Part shown: one piece after another, positions 1-8,075 of the stretch
Layout of the letters: each line of letters starts with the position of its first letter
Position numbering within the stretch: position 1 is the stretch's first letter
Origin: Betaproteobacteria bacterium
Lineage (GTDB): Bacteria; Pseudomonadota; Gammaproteobacteria; Burkholderiales; SG8-41
Length of the DNA: 34,440 bases
Assembly: GCA_016192825.1 (NCBI GenBank)
Contig: JACPTK010000078.1
Coordinates: 1-34,440 of the forward strand
Reading direction: 5' to 3'
The notes under the pieces: generated by a model
Told to the model about the DNA's origin: nothing
What the model saw: the letters and a program-made list of their open reading frames with translations, nothing else
The model's database searches: none
Translations under genes and position numbers: made by a program

Positions 1-2
1 GC

Positions 3-128
3 CCCAAACACCTGCCGAGATATCTCGCAGAAGCTGACATCAAGCATCGCATGCCACAAGACACCGATTTCATAGCGTTTATGCTTAAGCGGCTGGTGTC
101 TTCGACGCAGCGTTTACCCATTAAGTGA
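3..128 (+). CDS. C-terminal tail of a probable transposase (IS1595/ISXO2-like), cut by the window edge
   Basis: An open frame runs in from the left edge and stops with TGA at 126-128. Its 41 residues begin PKHLPRYLAEADIKHRMP and end STQRLPIK. The KHLPRYLAE-type stretch resembles the 'K(H/Y)LPRYLxE' segment near the C-terminus of IS1595/ISXO2-like DDE transposases; this is from memory of the family and rests on few residues. The catalytic domain, if present, lies outside the window, so activity cannot be judged. The stop overlaps the end of the convergent DUF6516 gene by 8 nt. Base composition is lower in GC than the housekeeping genes to the right, which fits a mobile origin. Confidence 0.4.
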   Translation, partial: PKHLPRYLAEADIKHRMPQDTDFIAFMLKRLVSSTQRLPIK

Positions 129-480
129 AACATTGCCAAACGTTATCCACCTCGTTGAAGAAATCCGTCAATAGCTGACCAGCGAACGAAAACTCGTACG
201 CCACGCCCTTGTCCTTCGCGTGCCGATGGACGTGGTCGTACTCAAGCCGACGGCCGGCAAAGCCCCTCTTGGGTGGCTCGACGGCATGGGCGTTGTCGTA
301 GCCGAGAATCCGCTTTCCCTTCGGATCGTGGAGCGTCAGGGAATAGCGAATGCCATGCGGTATGCCTTCGCTCGGCTCGACGGTCCATGCCTCGATCTTG
401 ATCCAATGGCCACCCTCCTGGACAAGGATTTCCCCGTGGAGATCGAGCAGCGTGTCCAGGTCAGTCTGGCGCTTTACCAC
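121..480 (-). CDS. DUF6516 family protein, possible toxin-antitoxin component
   Basis: This 119-residue protein has the features I associate with DUF6516: an N-terminal DTLLDLHGEILVQEGGHWIK segment, a central HGIRYSLTLHDPKGKRILGYDNAH core, a YDHVHRHAKDKGV segment and a C-terminal LLTDFFNEVD helix. In other genomes such genes are often followed by a small HTH-type gene and have been suggested to form toxin-antitoxin-like pairs; the biochemical function is not established as far as I know. Here the downstream side is occupied by the transposase tail, with which it overlaps 8 nt, so the usual partner appears to be missing. An AT-rich near-palindrome lies directly upstream (488-515) and could be its operator. 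The gene is probably accessory. Confidence 0.6.
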   Translation of the reverse strand: MVKRQTDLDTLLDLHGEILVQEGGHWIKIEAWTVEPSEGIPHGIRYSLTLHDPKGKRILGYDNAHAVEPPKRGFAGRRLEYDHVHRHAKDKGVAYEFSFAGQLLTDFFNEVDNVWQCFT

Positions 481-487
481 GCGGTTC

Positions 488-515
488 CTATATTATCATC
501 TGCTGATAACTATAG
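488..515. promoter_or_regulatory. AT-rich near-perfect palindrome, candidate operator of the DUF6516 gene
   Basis: The core is TTATCA-TCTGC-TGATAA (493-509), a perfect 6-bp inverted repeat around 5 nt. It is extended by CTATA on the left and TATAG on the right, with one unpaired C at 510. It ends 8 bp before the start codon of the minus-strand DUF6516 gene (480). The position and symmetry fit a dimeric repressor site, as in autoregulated toxin-antitoxin operons. Regulation is inferred, not shown. Confidence 0.45.
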
Positions 516-648
516 CAATGCGCTGCCGGCGCACGCCCTTAAACCGAGCGAGCGATAGGAAATTCAATCTGCCCGTGATCCCGCCGGGCCAGGCCGGGGA
601 CGACGGGGAAGAAATGGTAATCCGATCCCTGGCGTTCGCTTCGTCCCT

Positions 649-672
649 CGTCACTGCGTCACTCCGTCACCA
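649..672. repeat. Short tandem repeat (three 8-bp units) across the nupC stop codon
   Basis: Three degenerate units, CGTCACTG, CGTCACTC and CGTCACCA, run through the 3' end of nupC. On the minus strand they read as TGACGNAG units, and the nupC TGA stop (659-661) is part of one unit. It resembles the 7-bp arrays at other gene borders in this window. Confidence 0.6.
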
Positions 673-1912
673 GCATTCCGACCACCGCCCCCACCATCAG
701 CGTGGCAAGCGTGCCGGCCACGATCGAGCGCAGGCCCAGCGCGACGATCTCGTCGCGCCGCTCCGGCACCATCGTTGCCATGCCGCCGATCAGGATGCCA
801 AGGCTGCCGAAGTTGGCGAAGCCGCACAGGGCGTAGGTCATGACGAGGCGGCTGCGCGGGCTCAAGGCGTCCGCGGGCAGCTTCGCCAGGTCGAGGTAGG
901 CGATGAATTCGTTGAGAACCGTCTTGGTGCCCATCAGGGCGCCGGCCGTGGCGGCCTCGCTCCACGGCACGCCCGCGAGCCAGACGAGCGGCGCCATCAA
1001 CGCGCCCAGCAGGCGCTGCAGCGTGACCGGAACGCCGTTCCATTGCGGCAGCATCCCCAGCGCGAGGTTGACGAGCGTCACCAGCGCGATCAGCACGATC
1101 AGCATCGCGACGATGCCGAGCAGCAGCTGCAATCCGTCGAAGGTGCCGCGCGTCACGGCATCCATGCTGCTCGTCGCCGGCTGCGGGGGCGCCAGCCGGC
1201 CGGAGGTCGGCGCTCCGCGCGGCGGCACCATGACTGCCGCGACCAGGATCGCAGCCGGGGCGCTGATGATGGACGCGGACAGAATGTGCCCCATCGCGTC
1301 CGGCACCACCGGCCCCAGAATCGCCGCGTAGAGCACCATCACCGTGCCGGCGATGCCCGCCATGCCGCAGCTCATGACGATGAAGAGCTCGCCGCGGCTC
1401 ATTTCCCGGAGGTAGGGTCGGACGACAAGCGGCGCCTCCACCATTCCCACGAAAATATTGGCAGCGGCCGACAGGCCGACGGCCCCGCCCACGCCCATCG
1501 CCTTCTCCAGCACCGCCGAGGTTGCGCGCACGATGGCGGGCAGCACTCTCCAGTAAAACAGGAGCGAGGAGAGCGCGCTGACGACGAGAACCAGCGGCAA
1601 CGCGCGAAACGCGAGCGCGAAGCTCGACGTGCCGGGGCGCTCCTCGAACGGCGGCGGCCCGCCGCCGAGAAAGCCGAAGACGAAGCGCGTGCCCTCCTGG
1701 CTCGCCTTTTCCAGGGCGGAGAGCAGTTCGTTCAGCGCCAGGAACAGGTCCCTGAACAGCGGCACCTTGAGGAGGACGGCCGCTAGCACGATCTGCATCA
1801 GCGCGCCGGAGATCACGATGCGCCACGGCACCGCGCGGCGGTCTTCCGAGATCAGCCAGGCAATCGCGCACAGGGCGAGAAAGCCAAACGCGCTATGCAG
1901 GACGGATAACAC
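659..1912 (-). CDS. nupC: Concentrative nucleoside transporter (CNT family, NupC-like)
   Basis: This 417-residue inner-membrane protein takes up nucleosides by cation symport. CNT hallmarks are clear: AANIFVGMVEAPLVVRPYL in the middle, then GMAGIAGTVMVLYAAILG, GTKTVLNEFIAYLDLA and a C-terminal YALCGFANFGSLGILIGGM. Hydrophobic segments run through the whole length, which is normal for the family. The start is taken as GTG at 1910-1912, where the protein begins MLSVLHSAFGFLALCAIAWL; an AAGAAG stretch just upstream is a weak ribosome site. It lies 96 bp downstream of cysS on the same strand, so co-transcription is possible. The stop codon sits in a tandem repeat, and a 13-bp inverted repeat brackets the start. 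Confidence 0.93.
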   Translation of the reverse strand: MLSVLHSAFGFLALCAIAWLISEDRRAVPWRIVISGALMQIVLAAVLLKVPLFRDLFLALNELLSALEKASQEGTRFVFGFLGGGPPPFEERPGTSSFALAFRALPLVLVVSALSSLLFYWRVLPAIVRATSAVLEKAMGVGGAVGLSAAANIFVGMVEAPLVVRPYLREMSRGELFIVMSCGMAGIAGTVMVLYAAILGPVVPDAMGHILSASIISAPAAILVAAVMVPPRGAPTSGRLAPPQPATSSMDAVTRGTFDGLQLLLGIVAMLIVLIALVTLVNLALGMLPQWNGVPVTLQRLLGALMAPLVWLAGVPWSEAATAGALMGTKTVLNEFIAYLDLAKLPADALSPRSRLVMTYALCGFANFGSLGILIGGMATMVPERRDEIVALGLRSIVAGTLATLMVGAVVGMLVTE

Positions 1913-1980
1913 GCGTCTTCTTGCCTCTTTTCAAGGTCTCGCCTGACTGGGTATTTTCCGGCCTCGAATCCGTCCTGCAT
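1895..1980. repeat. 13-bp perfect inverted repeat bracketing the nupC start codon
   Basis: ATGCAGGACGGAT at 1895-1907 is inside the first nupC codons, and its exact reverse complement ATCCGTCCTGCAT lies at 1968-1980 in the cysS-nupC gap. The arms are 60 nt apart. In nupC mRNA the upstream arm could pair with the start of the coding region and enclose the GTG start and its ribosome site. A regulatory role is inference. Confidence 0.5.
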
Positions 1981-2008
1981 GAACCCCAACAACCGGCAGA
2001 ATCATGGA

Positions 2009-3430
2009 CTAGCCGCGCCGCCATGCTGTCTGGCCGTCCGGGGAATCCTCAAGCACGATTCCCGCATCGAGCAGTTCCTTACGAATGCGGTCGGCCTCGG
2101 CGAAGTTTCTTGACTTCCTCGCGGCGGCACGGGCAGCAATCAGCTTTTCGATCGATTCGCGCGTGTGGCTGACAACCCCCGATCCGTGCACCGTTGCCGG
2201 CCGGGCCGCGAGGTTCCCATAACCGGTCACGGTTCCCTGCAGGAATGCCACAGGATCCCGTTGCAGCAATCCTAAGATTCCGCCGAGCGACTCAAGCAAT
2301 CGCGCGTGCTCGGGATCCCGCGTCCGGTTAACGTCGTTCGCGAGGTCAAAGAGCACCGCGATTGCTTCCGGCGTGTTGAAGTCGTCGTTCATCGCGTCGC
2401 GGAAACGGTGGGCATAAGCGTTACTCCAGTCCACCGTCCCCGGTCTGACGTCGAAGCCCTTCAAGGCCGTGTAGAGGCGCGTCAGCGCCTGCTTCGCATC
2501 CTCCAGATGCTGGTCGGAATAGTTGAGCGGGCTGCGATAGTGCGCGCGCACGATGAAGAAGCGGATCACCTCGGCGTCGTAGCGCGCGAGCACCTCGCGA
2601 ACCGTGAAGAAGTTGCCGAGCGACTTCGACATTTTCTCGTTGTCCACCCGCACGAAGCCGTTGTGCATCCAGTAGTTGACGAACGTTTCCCGGTTGGCGC
2701 CCTCCGACTGCGCGATCTCGTTCTCGTGGTGCGGAAACTGCAGGTCCTGCCCGCCGCCGTGGATGTCGAAGTGGCTGCCGAGCAGCGCGCTCGACATCAC
2801 CGAGCACTCGATGTGCCAGCCGGGCCGCCCCTTGCCCCAGGGCGAATCCCAGGACGGCTCGCCTTCCTTCGCCTGCTTCCACAGCACGAAATCGAGCGGG
2901 TCCTGCTTCGTGGCATCCACTTCCACGCGCTCCCCCGCGCGCAGGTCATCGAGCGACTTGCCCGAGAGCTTCCCGTAGGCCGGGAACTTGCGCACCGAGT
3001 AGTTGACGTCGCCGTTCGCCGCCTGGTAGGCAAGCCCCCTCTGCTCGAGCAATCCGATCATCTTCAACATGCCCGGCACGTGCTCGGTGGCACGCGGCTC
3101 GTAATCGGGCTTCTCCACGCCGAGCGCCGCGTTGTCTTCGTCCATCGCCCGGATGAAGCGCGCGGTGAGCGCCTCGACCGACTCGCCGTTCTCCTGGGCG
3201 CGCTTGATGATCTTGTCGTCGATGTCGGTGATGTTGCGCACGTAGGTGACCTCGAAGCCCGCAGCGCGCAGCCAGCGCCGCACTACGTCGAACGCCACCA
3301 TCACCCGCGCATGGCCGAGATGGCAGTAGTCGTAGACCGTCATGCCGCAGACGTACATGCGGACGCGACCTGGCGTGATGGGAACGAATTCCTGCTTGTC
3401 GCGGGTGAGCGAGTTGTAGATTCTCAGCAT
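2009..3430 (-). CDS. cysS: Cysteinyl-tRNA synthetase
   Basis: This class I aminoacyl-tRNA synthetase charges tRNA-Cys with cysteine in the cytoplasm. The 473-residue protein has a normal length. It starts [15 protein letters not shown] and carries the zinc-site Cys28, the HIGH-type motif HLGH at 37-40, the zinc ligands Cys209 and His234 in the GWHIECS and FPHHENE segments, and KMSKS at 266-270. The C-terminal helical tRNA-binding domain is complete. The frame stays open 18 codons further upstream, but that stretch is Arg/Pro-rich and unlike the family, so ATG at 3428-3430 is preferred even though no strong ribosome site precedes it. It is divergent from the TPR gene at 3603, with the 172-bp gap holding both promoters. 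Confidence 0.97.
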   Translation of the reverse strand: MLRIYNSLTRDKQEFVPITPGRVRMYVCGMTVYDYCHLGHARVMVAFDVVRRWLRAAGFEVTYVRNITDIDDKIIKRAQENGESVEALTARFIRAMDEDNAALGVEKPDYEPRATEHVPGMLKMIGLLEQRGLAYQAANGDVNYSVRKFPAYGKLSGKSLDDLRAGERVEVDATKQDPLDFVLWKQAKEGEPSWDSPWGKGRPGWHIECSVMSSALLGSHFDIHGGGQDLQFPHHENEIAQSEGANRETFVNYWMHNGFVRVDNEKMSKSLGNFFTVREVLARYDAEVIRFFIVRAHYRSPLNYSDQHLEDAKQALTRLYTALKGFDVRPGTVDWSNAYAHRFRDAMNDDFNTPEAIAVLFDLANDVNRTRDPEHARLLESLGGILGLLQRDPVAFLQGTVTGYGNLAARPATVHGSGVVSHTRESIEKLIAARAAARKSRNFAEADRIRKELLDAGIVLEDSPDGQTAWRRG

Positions 3431-3602
3431 GGCTCGCGCCCGCTGTCGGGGCGTCCCGGCCGGTCCCCGCGGGTCCGCCACCACGGCGGGCGCTGGGCGC
3501 CAACCGTGGCTGGAATGCGCAGTTTGAATTGCCCGGCGTTCTTGGTAAAATTTCTAGGATTTAGCGACTAAGCCACTGAAATTCTCGGAAAAGTATAGCA
3601 CA

Positions 3603-4625
3603 ATGATTTGTTCCGCCGCCCGCACCCTCGCGATCGTTTCGACGCTCCTCATCGCCCTTCTCCCGGAGGCGCCGGCGATCGCTCAGAGCGACGAGTTGCA
3701 GGAAGCGAACCAGCTGTTCAAGCAGGGACAGTTCGACCGGGCGCTCGATCGTGTCGACGTCTTTCTGAAGAGCCGGCCCAAGGACGCGCGCGGCCGCTTC
3801 CTCAAGGGGATTATCCTCGCCGAGCAAGACAAGCCGAACGACGCGATCAAGGTCTTTACCGATCTCACCCAGGAGTTTCCGGAACTGCCGGAGCCGTACA
3901 ACAATCTTGCGGTGCTCTACGCGTCGCAAGGCCAGTACGACAAGGCGCGCGCCGCGCTCGAGATGGCGATCCGCACCCACCCGAGCTATGCGACCGCCCA
4001 TGAGAACCTGGGCGACATCTACGCCAAGATGGCGAGCCAGGCCTACGACAAGGCGCTCCAGCTCGACAAGGGCAATGCCCCCCTGCAAACCAAGCTAAAC
4101 CTCATCAAGGACTTGTTCTCGAGCAGTCCGCGCCCCCCGAAAGTCGCGGCGACCCGGCCGGATTCGACCCAGGTCGCTGTCGCTGCGCCCCCGCGGAAGC
4201 CGCCCGCGCCGGTATCACAACCGGCACCCAAGGTAGCGGCCAAGCCCGCACCGGCCAAGGAGCCCGCGAAGAAGCCCGCGCGCGACCCGGACGAAGTGCT
4301 GAAAACGGTCCAGCTGTGGGCCAGGGCCTGGTCGGACAACGACGTCGCCGGTTATCTTGGGCACTACGCCACGGACTTTCAGACGCCGAAGGGCGAGTCG
4401 CGCAGCCAATGGGAAAGCCAGCGCCAGGCACGCATCGCCAAGCCGCGCAAGATCCAGGTGGACATCGAGTCGCCCAAGGTCGCGTTCAAGGACAACGGCC
4501 GTGTGACCGTGACCTTCCGCCAGCATTACCGCTCGGGCACCCTCAAGATTTCCAGCAATAAGACACTGGTAATGGTGAAGGCGGGCGACAAGTGGCTTAT
4601 CCAGCAGGAAAGGGTCGGCGGTTGA
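3603..4625 (+). CDS. Exported TPR-repeat protein with C-terminal NTF2-like domain
   Basis: The first 27 or so residues form a signal peptide (MICSAARTLAIVSTLLIALL, ending near AIAQ), so the protein should act in the periplasm. Residues about 30-170 are tetratricopeptide repeats (for example NNLAVLYASQGQYDKARAAL). A Pro/Ala/Lys-rich linker follows at about 175-230. The last 105 residues (LKTVQLWARAWSDNDVAGYL to WLIQQERVGG) look like an NTF2/SnoaL-like fold of the kind found at the C-terminus of some L,D-transpeptidases. The next gene, an L,D-transpeptidase, overlaps it by 4 nt and ends in the same kind of domain. A shared role in envelope or peptidoglycan assembly is therefore likely, but no specific function can be given. 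GGAAAAG lies 11 nt before the ATG. Confidence 0.85.
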   Translation: MICSAARTLAIVSTLLIALLPEAPAIAQSDELQEANQLFKQGQFDRALDRVDVFLKSRPKDARGRFLKGIILAEQDKPNDAIKVFTDLTQEFPELPEPYNNLAVLYASQGQYDKARAALEMAIRTHPSYATAHENLGDIYAKMASQAYDKALQLDKGNAPLQTKLNLIKDLFSSSPRPPKVAATRPDSTQVAVAAPPRKPPAPVSQPAPKVAAKPAPAKEPAKKPARDPDEVLKTVQLWARAWSDNDVAGYLGHYATDFQTPKGESRSQWESQRQARIAKPRKIQVDIESPKVAFKDNGRVTVTFRQHYRSGTLKISSNKTLVMVKAGDKWLIQQERVGG

Positions 4626-5917
4626 AGTTGCCAACGTTGCGCGGCTCGCGCCCATTGCGCTACGCGGCGGCAACGCTGCTGGTGGCGGCGGTTGCTGGCG
4701 GCGTGCTCGTCATGATCAGCCGCACCGGCCAGGCGGTGACGGCGGTGCCTGCCGTCTCCGCCGTGCCGGCCCCCGGGATCAACGGTCGCGAGGCCGCGAT
4801 CAGCCCGGAGGCGCTGCTCTTCAGAACGCTCCACGAGGTCAGCAACAAGCGGCTCGACTCCGCCGTTTCGGAGGTCGACAAAATCATCAGCACCTATCCC
4901 AATTTCAGACTGGCGCACCTCATCAAGGGCGACCTGCTGCTCGCGCGGACACGACCGCTCACCACGGTGGGCAATGCGGCGGGCGCACCGAAGGACCAGC
5001 TCGAGGACCTGCGCGAGGAGGCGCGCGCCCGGCTGGCGCGCTTCCAGCACCAGCGCCCCGTCGGCCTGACACCGCGCTACCTGGTGCAAATGCAGCCGGA
5101 GCAGCGCCATGCCTTGGTTGTGGACACCGCCAAATCCACGCTCTACGTGTTCGAGAACCGTGGCGGCGAAGCGCGTTACGTCACCGATTATTACGTCAGC
5201 ATCGGCAAGAACGGGATCGACAAGTTCCGCGAGGGCGACAACAAGACGCCGCTCGGCGTCTACCACGTCACTGGCAGCCTTTCACGCGACCGATTGAACT
5301 CGATCTACGGCAAGCTCGCGGAGCAGTACGGCGTCGGGGCGCTGCCGATCAGCTATCCCAACGAATGGGACCGCCGCGAGGGGCGCAACGGCTACGGCAT
5401 CTGGCTCCACGGCGTGCCCTTCGACACCTACAGCCGGCCGCCGCGCGCAAGCAACGGCTGTGTGGCGCTCACCAACGAGGACTTCACGGCGGTCTCCAGG
5501 GGCGTGCAGACCGGGCTCACGCCGGTCATCATCGCCAACGGCGTGGACTGGGTCGCGCCGGGCGCCACCCGGGCCGTGCGCCAGGAACTCGTCCAGCGGA
5601 TCGAGAGCTGGCGCCGGGACTGGGAAAGCCTGGATACCGATAAGTACCTCACGCACTACGCCTCCGGCTTCTCCGCGGGCAAGATGGACCTCGAGCAGTG
5701 GTCCGAGCAGAAGCGCAAGGTCAACGCCGGCAAGTCCTGGATCAAGCTCAAGCTCGGCAAGGCCAGCATCTTTCTCTACCCGGGGCGGGACGACCTGGCG
5801 GTGGTGAGCTTCGACCAGGATTACGCGAGCAGCAACCTCGTCAACCAGATGCGCAAGCGCCAGTACTGGATCCGGGAACGCGGCGCGTGGCGGATCCTGA
5901 ATGAAGGCAGCGCTTGA
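4622..5917 (+). CDS. L,D-transpeptidase (YkuD domain) with C-terminal NTF2-like domain
   Basis: The enzyme should form 3-3 cross-links in peptidoglycan or attach proteins to it, using a catalytic cysteine in the periplasm. I choose TTG at 4622, which overlaps the preceding stop and has AGGAAAGGG 7 nt upstream; this gives 431 residues. An in-frame GTG at 4592 would add 10 residues with no better ribosome site. An N-terminal anchor lies at about 14-34 (AAATLLVAAVAGGVLVMI). The YkuD domain spans about 163-290, starting HALVVDTAKSTLYVFENRGG. The catalytic motif is WLHG (His263) followed by ASNGCVAL (Cys280). Residues about 320-431 repeat the domain type seen at the end of the upstream TPR protein. 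The two genes are translationally coupled. Confidence 0.92.
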   Translation: MKLPTLRGSRPLRYAAATLLVAAVAGGVLVMISRTGQAVTAVPAVSAVPAPGINGREAAISPEALLFRTLHEVSNKRLDSAVSEVDKIISTYPNFRLAHLIKGDLLLARTRPLTTVGNAAGAPKDQLEDLREEARARLARFQHQRPVGLTPRYLVQMQPEQRHALVVDTAKSTLYVFENRGGEARYVTDYYVSIGKNGIDKFREGDNKTPLGVYHVTGSLSRDRLNSIYGKLAEQYGVGALPISYPNEWDRREGRNGYGIWLHGVPFDTYSRPPRASNGCVALTNEDFTAVSRGVQTGLTPVIIANGVDWVAPGATRAVRQELVQRIESWRRDWESLDTDKYLTHYASGFSAGKMDLEQWSEQKRKVNAGKSWIKLKLGKASIFLYPGRDDLAVVSFDQDYASSNLVNQMRKRQYWIRERGAWRILNEGSA

Positions 5918-5927
5918 GCGCCGCCTT

Positions 5928-6010
5928 AGCCCGCATGTTTCACGAGTCGTCGGCACGCGACGGATTGTGGAAGCTTGCGCGGCGAATTAACGCCCGGGAA
6001 CATGCGGGCT
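5928..6010. repeat. MITE-like 83-bp sequence with 12-bp terminal inverted repeats
   Basis: AGCCCGCATGTT (5928-5939) and AACATGCGGGCT (5999-6010) are perfect inverted repeats bounding a 59-bp interior between the L,D-transpeptidase gene and ppiA. The AGCCCGCAT end resembles the ends I associate with IS1380-like elements, but that is recollection only. There is no coding capacity inside. It could also fold as an RNA hairpin after the transpeptidase gene. Confidence 0.45.
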
Positions 6011-6064
6011 GATGTTAATTGACTCTTGGACGTCGTTCTTCGTTCATCCGCCGCTTTCACATTC

Positions 6065-6661
6065 ATGTCCAGAATCGTTTGCGCAGCGCTCGCACTGATC
6101 GTTTGCTGTCAAGTTGGAGCGGCGGATGCGGCGGATCCGCAGGTCGAGATCAGAACCAGCATGGGGGCCATCGTCGTGGAGTTGTTCCCCGACAAGGCGC
6201 CGCTCACGGTGGAAAACTTCCTGCAGTACGTGAAAGGCGGCCATTATGACGGGACCCTCTTCCACCGCGTCATCCCGGGATTCATGATCCAGGGTGGCGG
6301 ATTCACCGCCGATTTCACGCAGAAGCCGACGCGCGCGCCGGTCAGGAACGAGGCCGCCAACGGCCTGAAGAACACCGCAGGCACCCTCGCAATGGCCCGG
6401 ACCCCGCATCCGCATTCGGCGACCGCCCAGTTCTTCATCAACGTGGCGGACAACGTCCCGCTCGACTTCCGGTTCCCGACCGCCGAAGGCTACGGCTACT
6501 GCGTGTTTGGAAAGGTGGTCAAGGGCATGGACGTGGTCCGGCGCATCGAGAAGGTGCGCACCGGCCCCGGACCCGCGCCGCACCAGAACGTCCCGGTCAA
6601 GCCGGTCGTCATCGAATCGGCAAAGGTCCTGGAAGCGCCGGCGAAACCCGCCGCAAAATGA
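6065..6661 (+). CDS. ppiA: Periplasmic peptidyl-prolyl cis-trans isomerase A (cyclophilin)
   Basis: Cyclophilins speed up rotation of Xaa-Pro bonds during folding. The protein begins [18 protein letters not shown], a signal peptide ending near GAADA, so it acts in the periplasm. The cyclophilin core follows ([20 protein letters not shown]), with [15 protein letters not shown] (catalytic Arg), [18 protein letters not shown] and a final [16 protein letters not shown] use ATG at 6065, giving 198 residues, because an upstream in-frame TTG at 6026 would put a polar stretch before the signal peptide. The C-terminus has a short Ala/Pro/Lys tail. It is followed by a cytoplasmic paralogue, the usual ppiA-ppiB arrangement in betaproteobacteria. 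Confidence 0.93.
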   Translation: MSRIVCAALALIVCCQVGAADAADPQVEIRTSMGAIVVELFPDKAPLTVENFLQYVKGGHYDGTLFHRVIPGFMIQGGGFTADFTQKPTRAPVRNEAANGLKNTAGTLAMARTPHPHSATAQFFINVADNVPLDFRFPTAEGYGYCVFGKVVKGMDVVRRIEKVRTGPGPAPHQNVPVKPVVIESAKVLEAPAKPAAK

Positions 6662-6688
6662 AGGTGATCCGGCACGGTTTCCGGCGTT

Positions 6689-6720
6689 GACTCCTCACCC
6701 ATCACTCATCACCCACCATT
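6689..6720. repeat. Degenerate short tandem repeat between ppiA and ppiB
   Basis: The stretch is made of CTCACCCAT / CACTCAT / CACCCAC type units, degenerate copies of a roughly 7-bp motif like those in the arrays near folC and trpA. It fills most of the 67-bp gap before ppiB. Confidence 0.45.
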
Positions 6721-6728
6721 CGGCAAAC

Positions 6729-7220
6729 ATGGTCAAACTGCAAACCAATCATGGCACCATCGCGATCGAGCTCGACGACAAGCGCGCGCCACGGACGGTG
6801 GCCAATTTTCTCAAGTACGTCGAGGACGGCCATTACGCCAACACGCTGTTTCACCGCGTCATCGACCGCTTCATGATCCAGGGCGGCGGATTCGAGCCGG
6901 GGATGCGGCAGAAGCCCACGCGCGCGCCCGTGAAGAACGAGGCGGACAACCGGATCAAGAACGCGGCCTATACGATCGCCATGGCGCGGACTTCCGAGCC
7001 GCATTCCGCAACCGCCCAGTTTTTCATCAACGTCGCCGACAACGCGTTCCTCGACCATACCGCCCCCGACGCGCAGGGGTGGGGCTACTGCGTGTTCGGG
7101 CGCGTGGCGGATGGCACCGAGGTCGTGGACCGGATCAAGGCCGTCAAGACCGGGCGGCGCGGCATGCACCAGGACGTTCCGCTGGAGGACGTGATCATCG
7201 AGAAAGCGGAAGTGGTGTAA
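6729..7220 (+). CDS. ppiB: Cytoplasmic peptidyl-prolyl cis-trans isomerase B (cyclophilin)
   Basis: This 163-residue cyclophilin starts directly with the fold ([21 protein letters not shown]) and has no signal peptide, so it is the cytoplasmic enzyme. The active-site segment [19 protein letters not shown] and the [20 protein letters not shown] stretch match ppiA upstream, and the two are clearly paralogues. The frame is open back to 6507, but that part lies inside ppiA and in repeats, so ATG at 6729 is chosen. It is followed after 97 bp by lpxH on the same strand, a common beta- and gammaproteobacterial order (cysS, ppiB and lpxH are often neighbours). Confidence 0.95.
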   Translation: MVKLQTNHGTIAIELDDKRAPRTVANFLKYVEDGHYANTLFHRVIDRFMIQGGGFEPGMRQKPTRAPVKNEADNRIKNAAYTIAMARTSEPHSATAQFFINVADNAFLDHTAPDAQGWGYCVFGRVADGTEVVDRIKAVKTGRRGMHQDVPLEDVIIEKAEVV

Positions 7221-7317
7221 GCCAGGGTCGATCATTCAGGATCCGGGACTCGCACGGTGGGAAGAATCGCGGTCAGGCCGGTCGCGATAGGACGCTGAAA
7301 CCGGATTCCCGAATCCT

Positions 7318-8040
7318 GTGTCGCACAGCATTTTCGTCTCCGACCTCCACCTCACTCCCGACCGGCCGCGCGCCAGCGAGCTGTTCTTCGATTTCATCGG
7401 GTGCGCCGCGCCGCAAGCCGAGGCGCTCTACATCCTCGGTGACCTGTTCGAGTACTGGGTTGGCGATGATGACCTGGGCGACGCCTTCAACGCGTCGATC
7501 GCCGGCGCCTTGCGCGCGTTGAGCGGCAAGGGCACCGCGCTGTATTTCCTGCACGGCAACCGCGACGTGCTGATCGGCCAGGCCTTCGCCGCGCGCTGCG
7601 AGGCGAAGCTCATCGCGGATCCCACGATCGTTGATCTCTACGGGACGCAGTCGCTCGTCATGCACGGCGACTCGCTGTGCACCGATGACGTCGAGTACCA
7701 GAAATTCCGCGTTTACTCGCATGACCCGGCGAACCAGCGCCGATTTCTCGCGCTGCCCCTGGACGCGCGCAGGGAGCAAATGCTCGGCATGCGGGCGGAG
7801 AGCGAAAAGAGCAAGCAGGAAAAGAGCGCCGAGATCATGGACGTGGCGCCCGCTGCCGCGGAGCAGGCGTTCCGCGAATCCGGCTGTACGCGCCTGATTC
7901 ACGGCCATACCCATCGCCCAGCGCGCCACATTCATGTGGTGGACGGCCGCGCCTGCGAGCGCTGGGTGCTGACCGACTGGTACGGCCGCGCCGGCTACCT
8001 CCGATGCGACGCCGCCGGCTGCACGCTGGTCGCGCTGTGA
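7318..8040 (+). CDS. lpxH: UDP-2,3-diacylglucosamine hydrolase (lipid A biosynthesis)
   Basis: LpxH removes UMP from UDP-2,3-diacylglucosamine to give lipid X, the fourth step of lipid A synthesis at the inner face of the inner membrane. The 240-residue protein has the calcineurin-like metallophosphoesterase motifs in order: SDLHL (8-12), GDLFEYWVGDDD (41-52), HGNRD, MHGDSLCTDD and GHTHRPARH. The start is GTG at 7318, which directly precedes the conserved HSIFVSDLHL; the ribosome site is poor. The 97 bp between ppiB and lpxH contain an imperfect inverted repeat (7238-7251 with 7304-7317, 12 of 14 pairs) ending just before the start codon. Confidence 0.95.
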   Translation: MSHSIFVSDLHLTPDRPRASELFFDFIGCAAPQAEALYILGDLFEYWVGDDDLGDAFNASIAGALRALSGKGTALYFLHGNRDVLIGQAFAARCEAKLIADPTIVDLYGTQSLVMHGDSLCTDDVEYQKFRVYSHDPANQRRFLALPLDARREQMLGMRAESEKSKQEKSAEIMDVAPAAAEQAFRESGCTRLIHGHTHRPARHIHVVDGRACERWVLTDWYGRAGYLRCDAAGCTLVAL

Positions 8041-8061
8041 CGCATCCGCGCCCGGCGCGCG

Positions 8062-8075
8062 TTGATCCAGGTCAA
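8062..8075 (+). promoter_or_regulatory. Candidate FNR/ANR-type site upstream of frdA
   Basis: TTGAT-CCAG-GTCAA matches the FNR consensus TTGAT-N4-ATCAA at 9 of 10 fixed positions and has the correct 4-nt spacer. Its centre is at 8068.5, about 90 bp before the frdA ATG. If it acts as a class II site (centre near -41.5), transcription would begin near 8110, and CATCAT at 8098-8103 would be the -10 hexamer (4 of 6 consensus bases). This fits induction of fumarate reductase without oxygen. Confidence 0.7.

Noticed and set aside
59-101. AGACACC...GGTGTCT inverted repeat as a terminator
   Set aside because: The arms are 7 bp with a 29-nt loop, lie inside the transposase tail, and have no T-run.
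3431-3484. N-terminal extension of CysS by 18 residues
   Set aside because: The residues are Arg/Pro/Ala-rich and not part of the family; [10 protein letters not shown] is the normal start.
6507-6728. N-terminal extension of PpiB
   Set aside because: It would overlap ppiA in another frame and pass through repeats. The cyclophilin fold begins at 6729.
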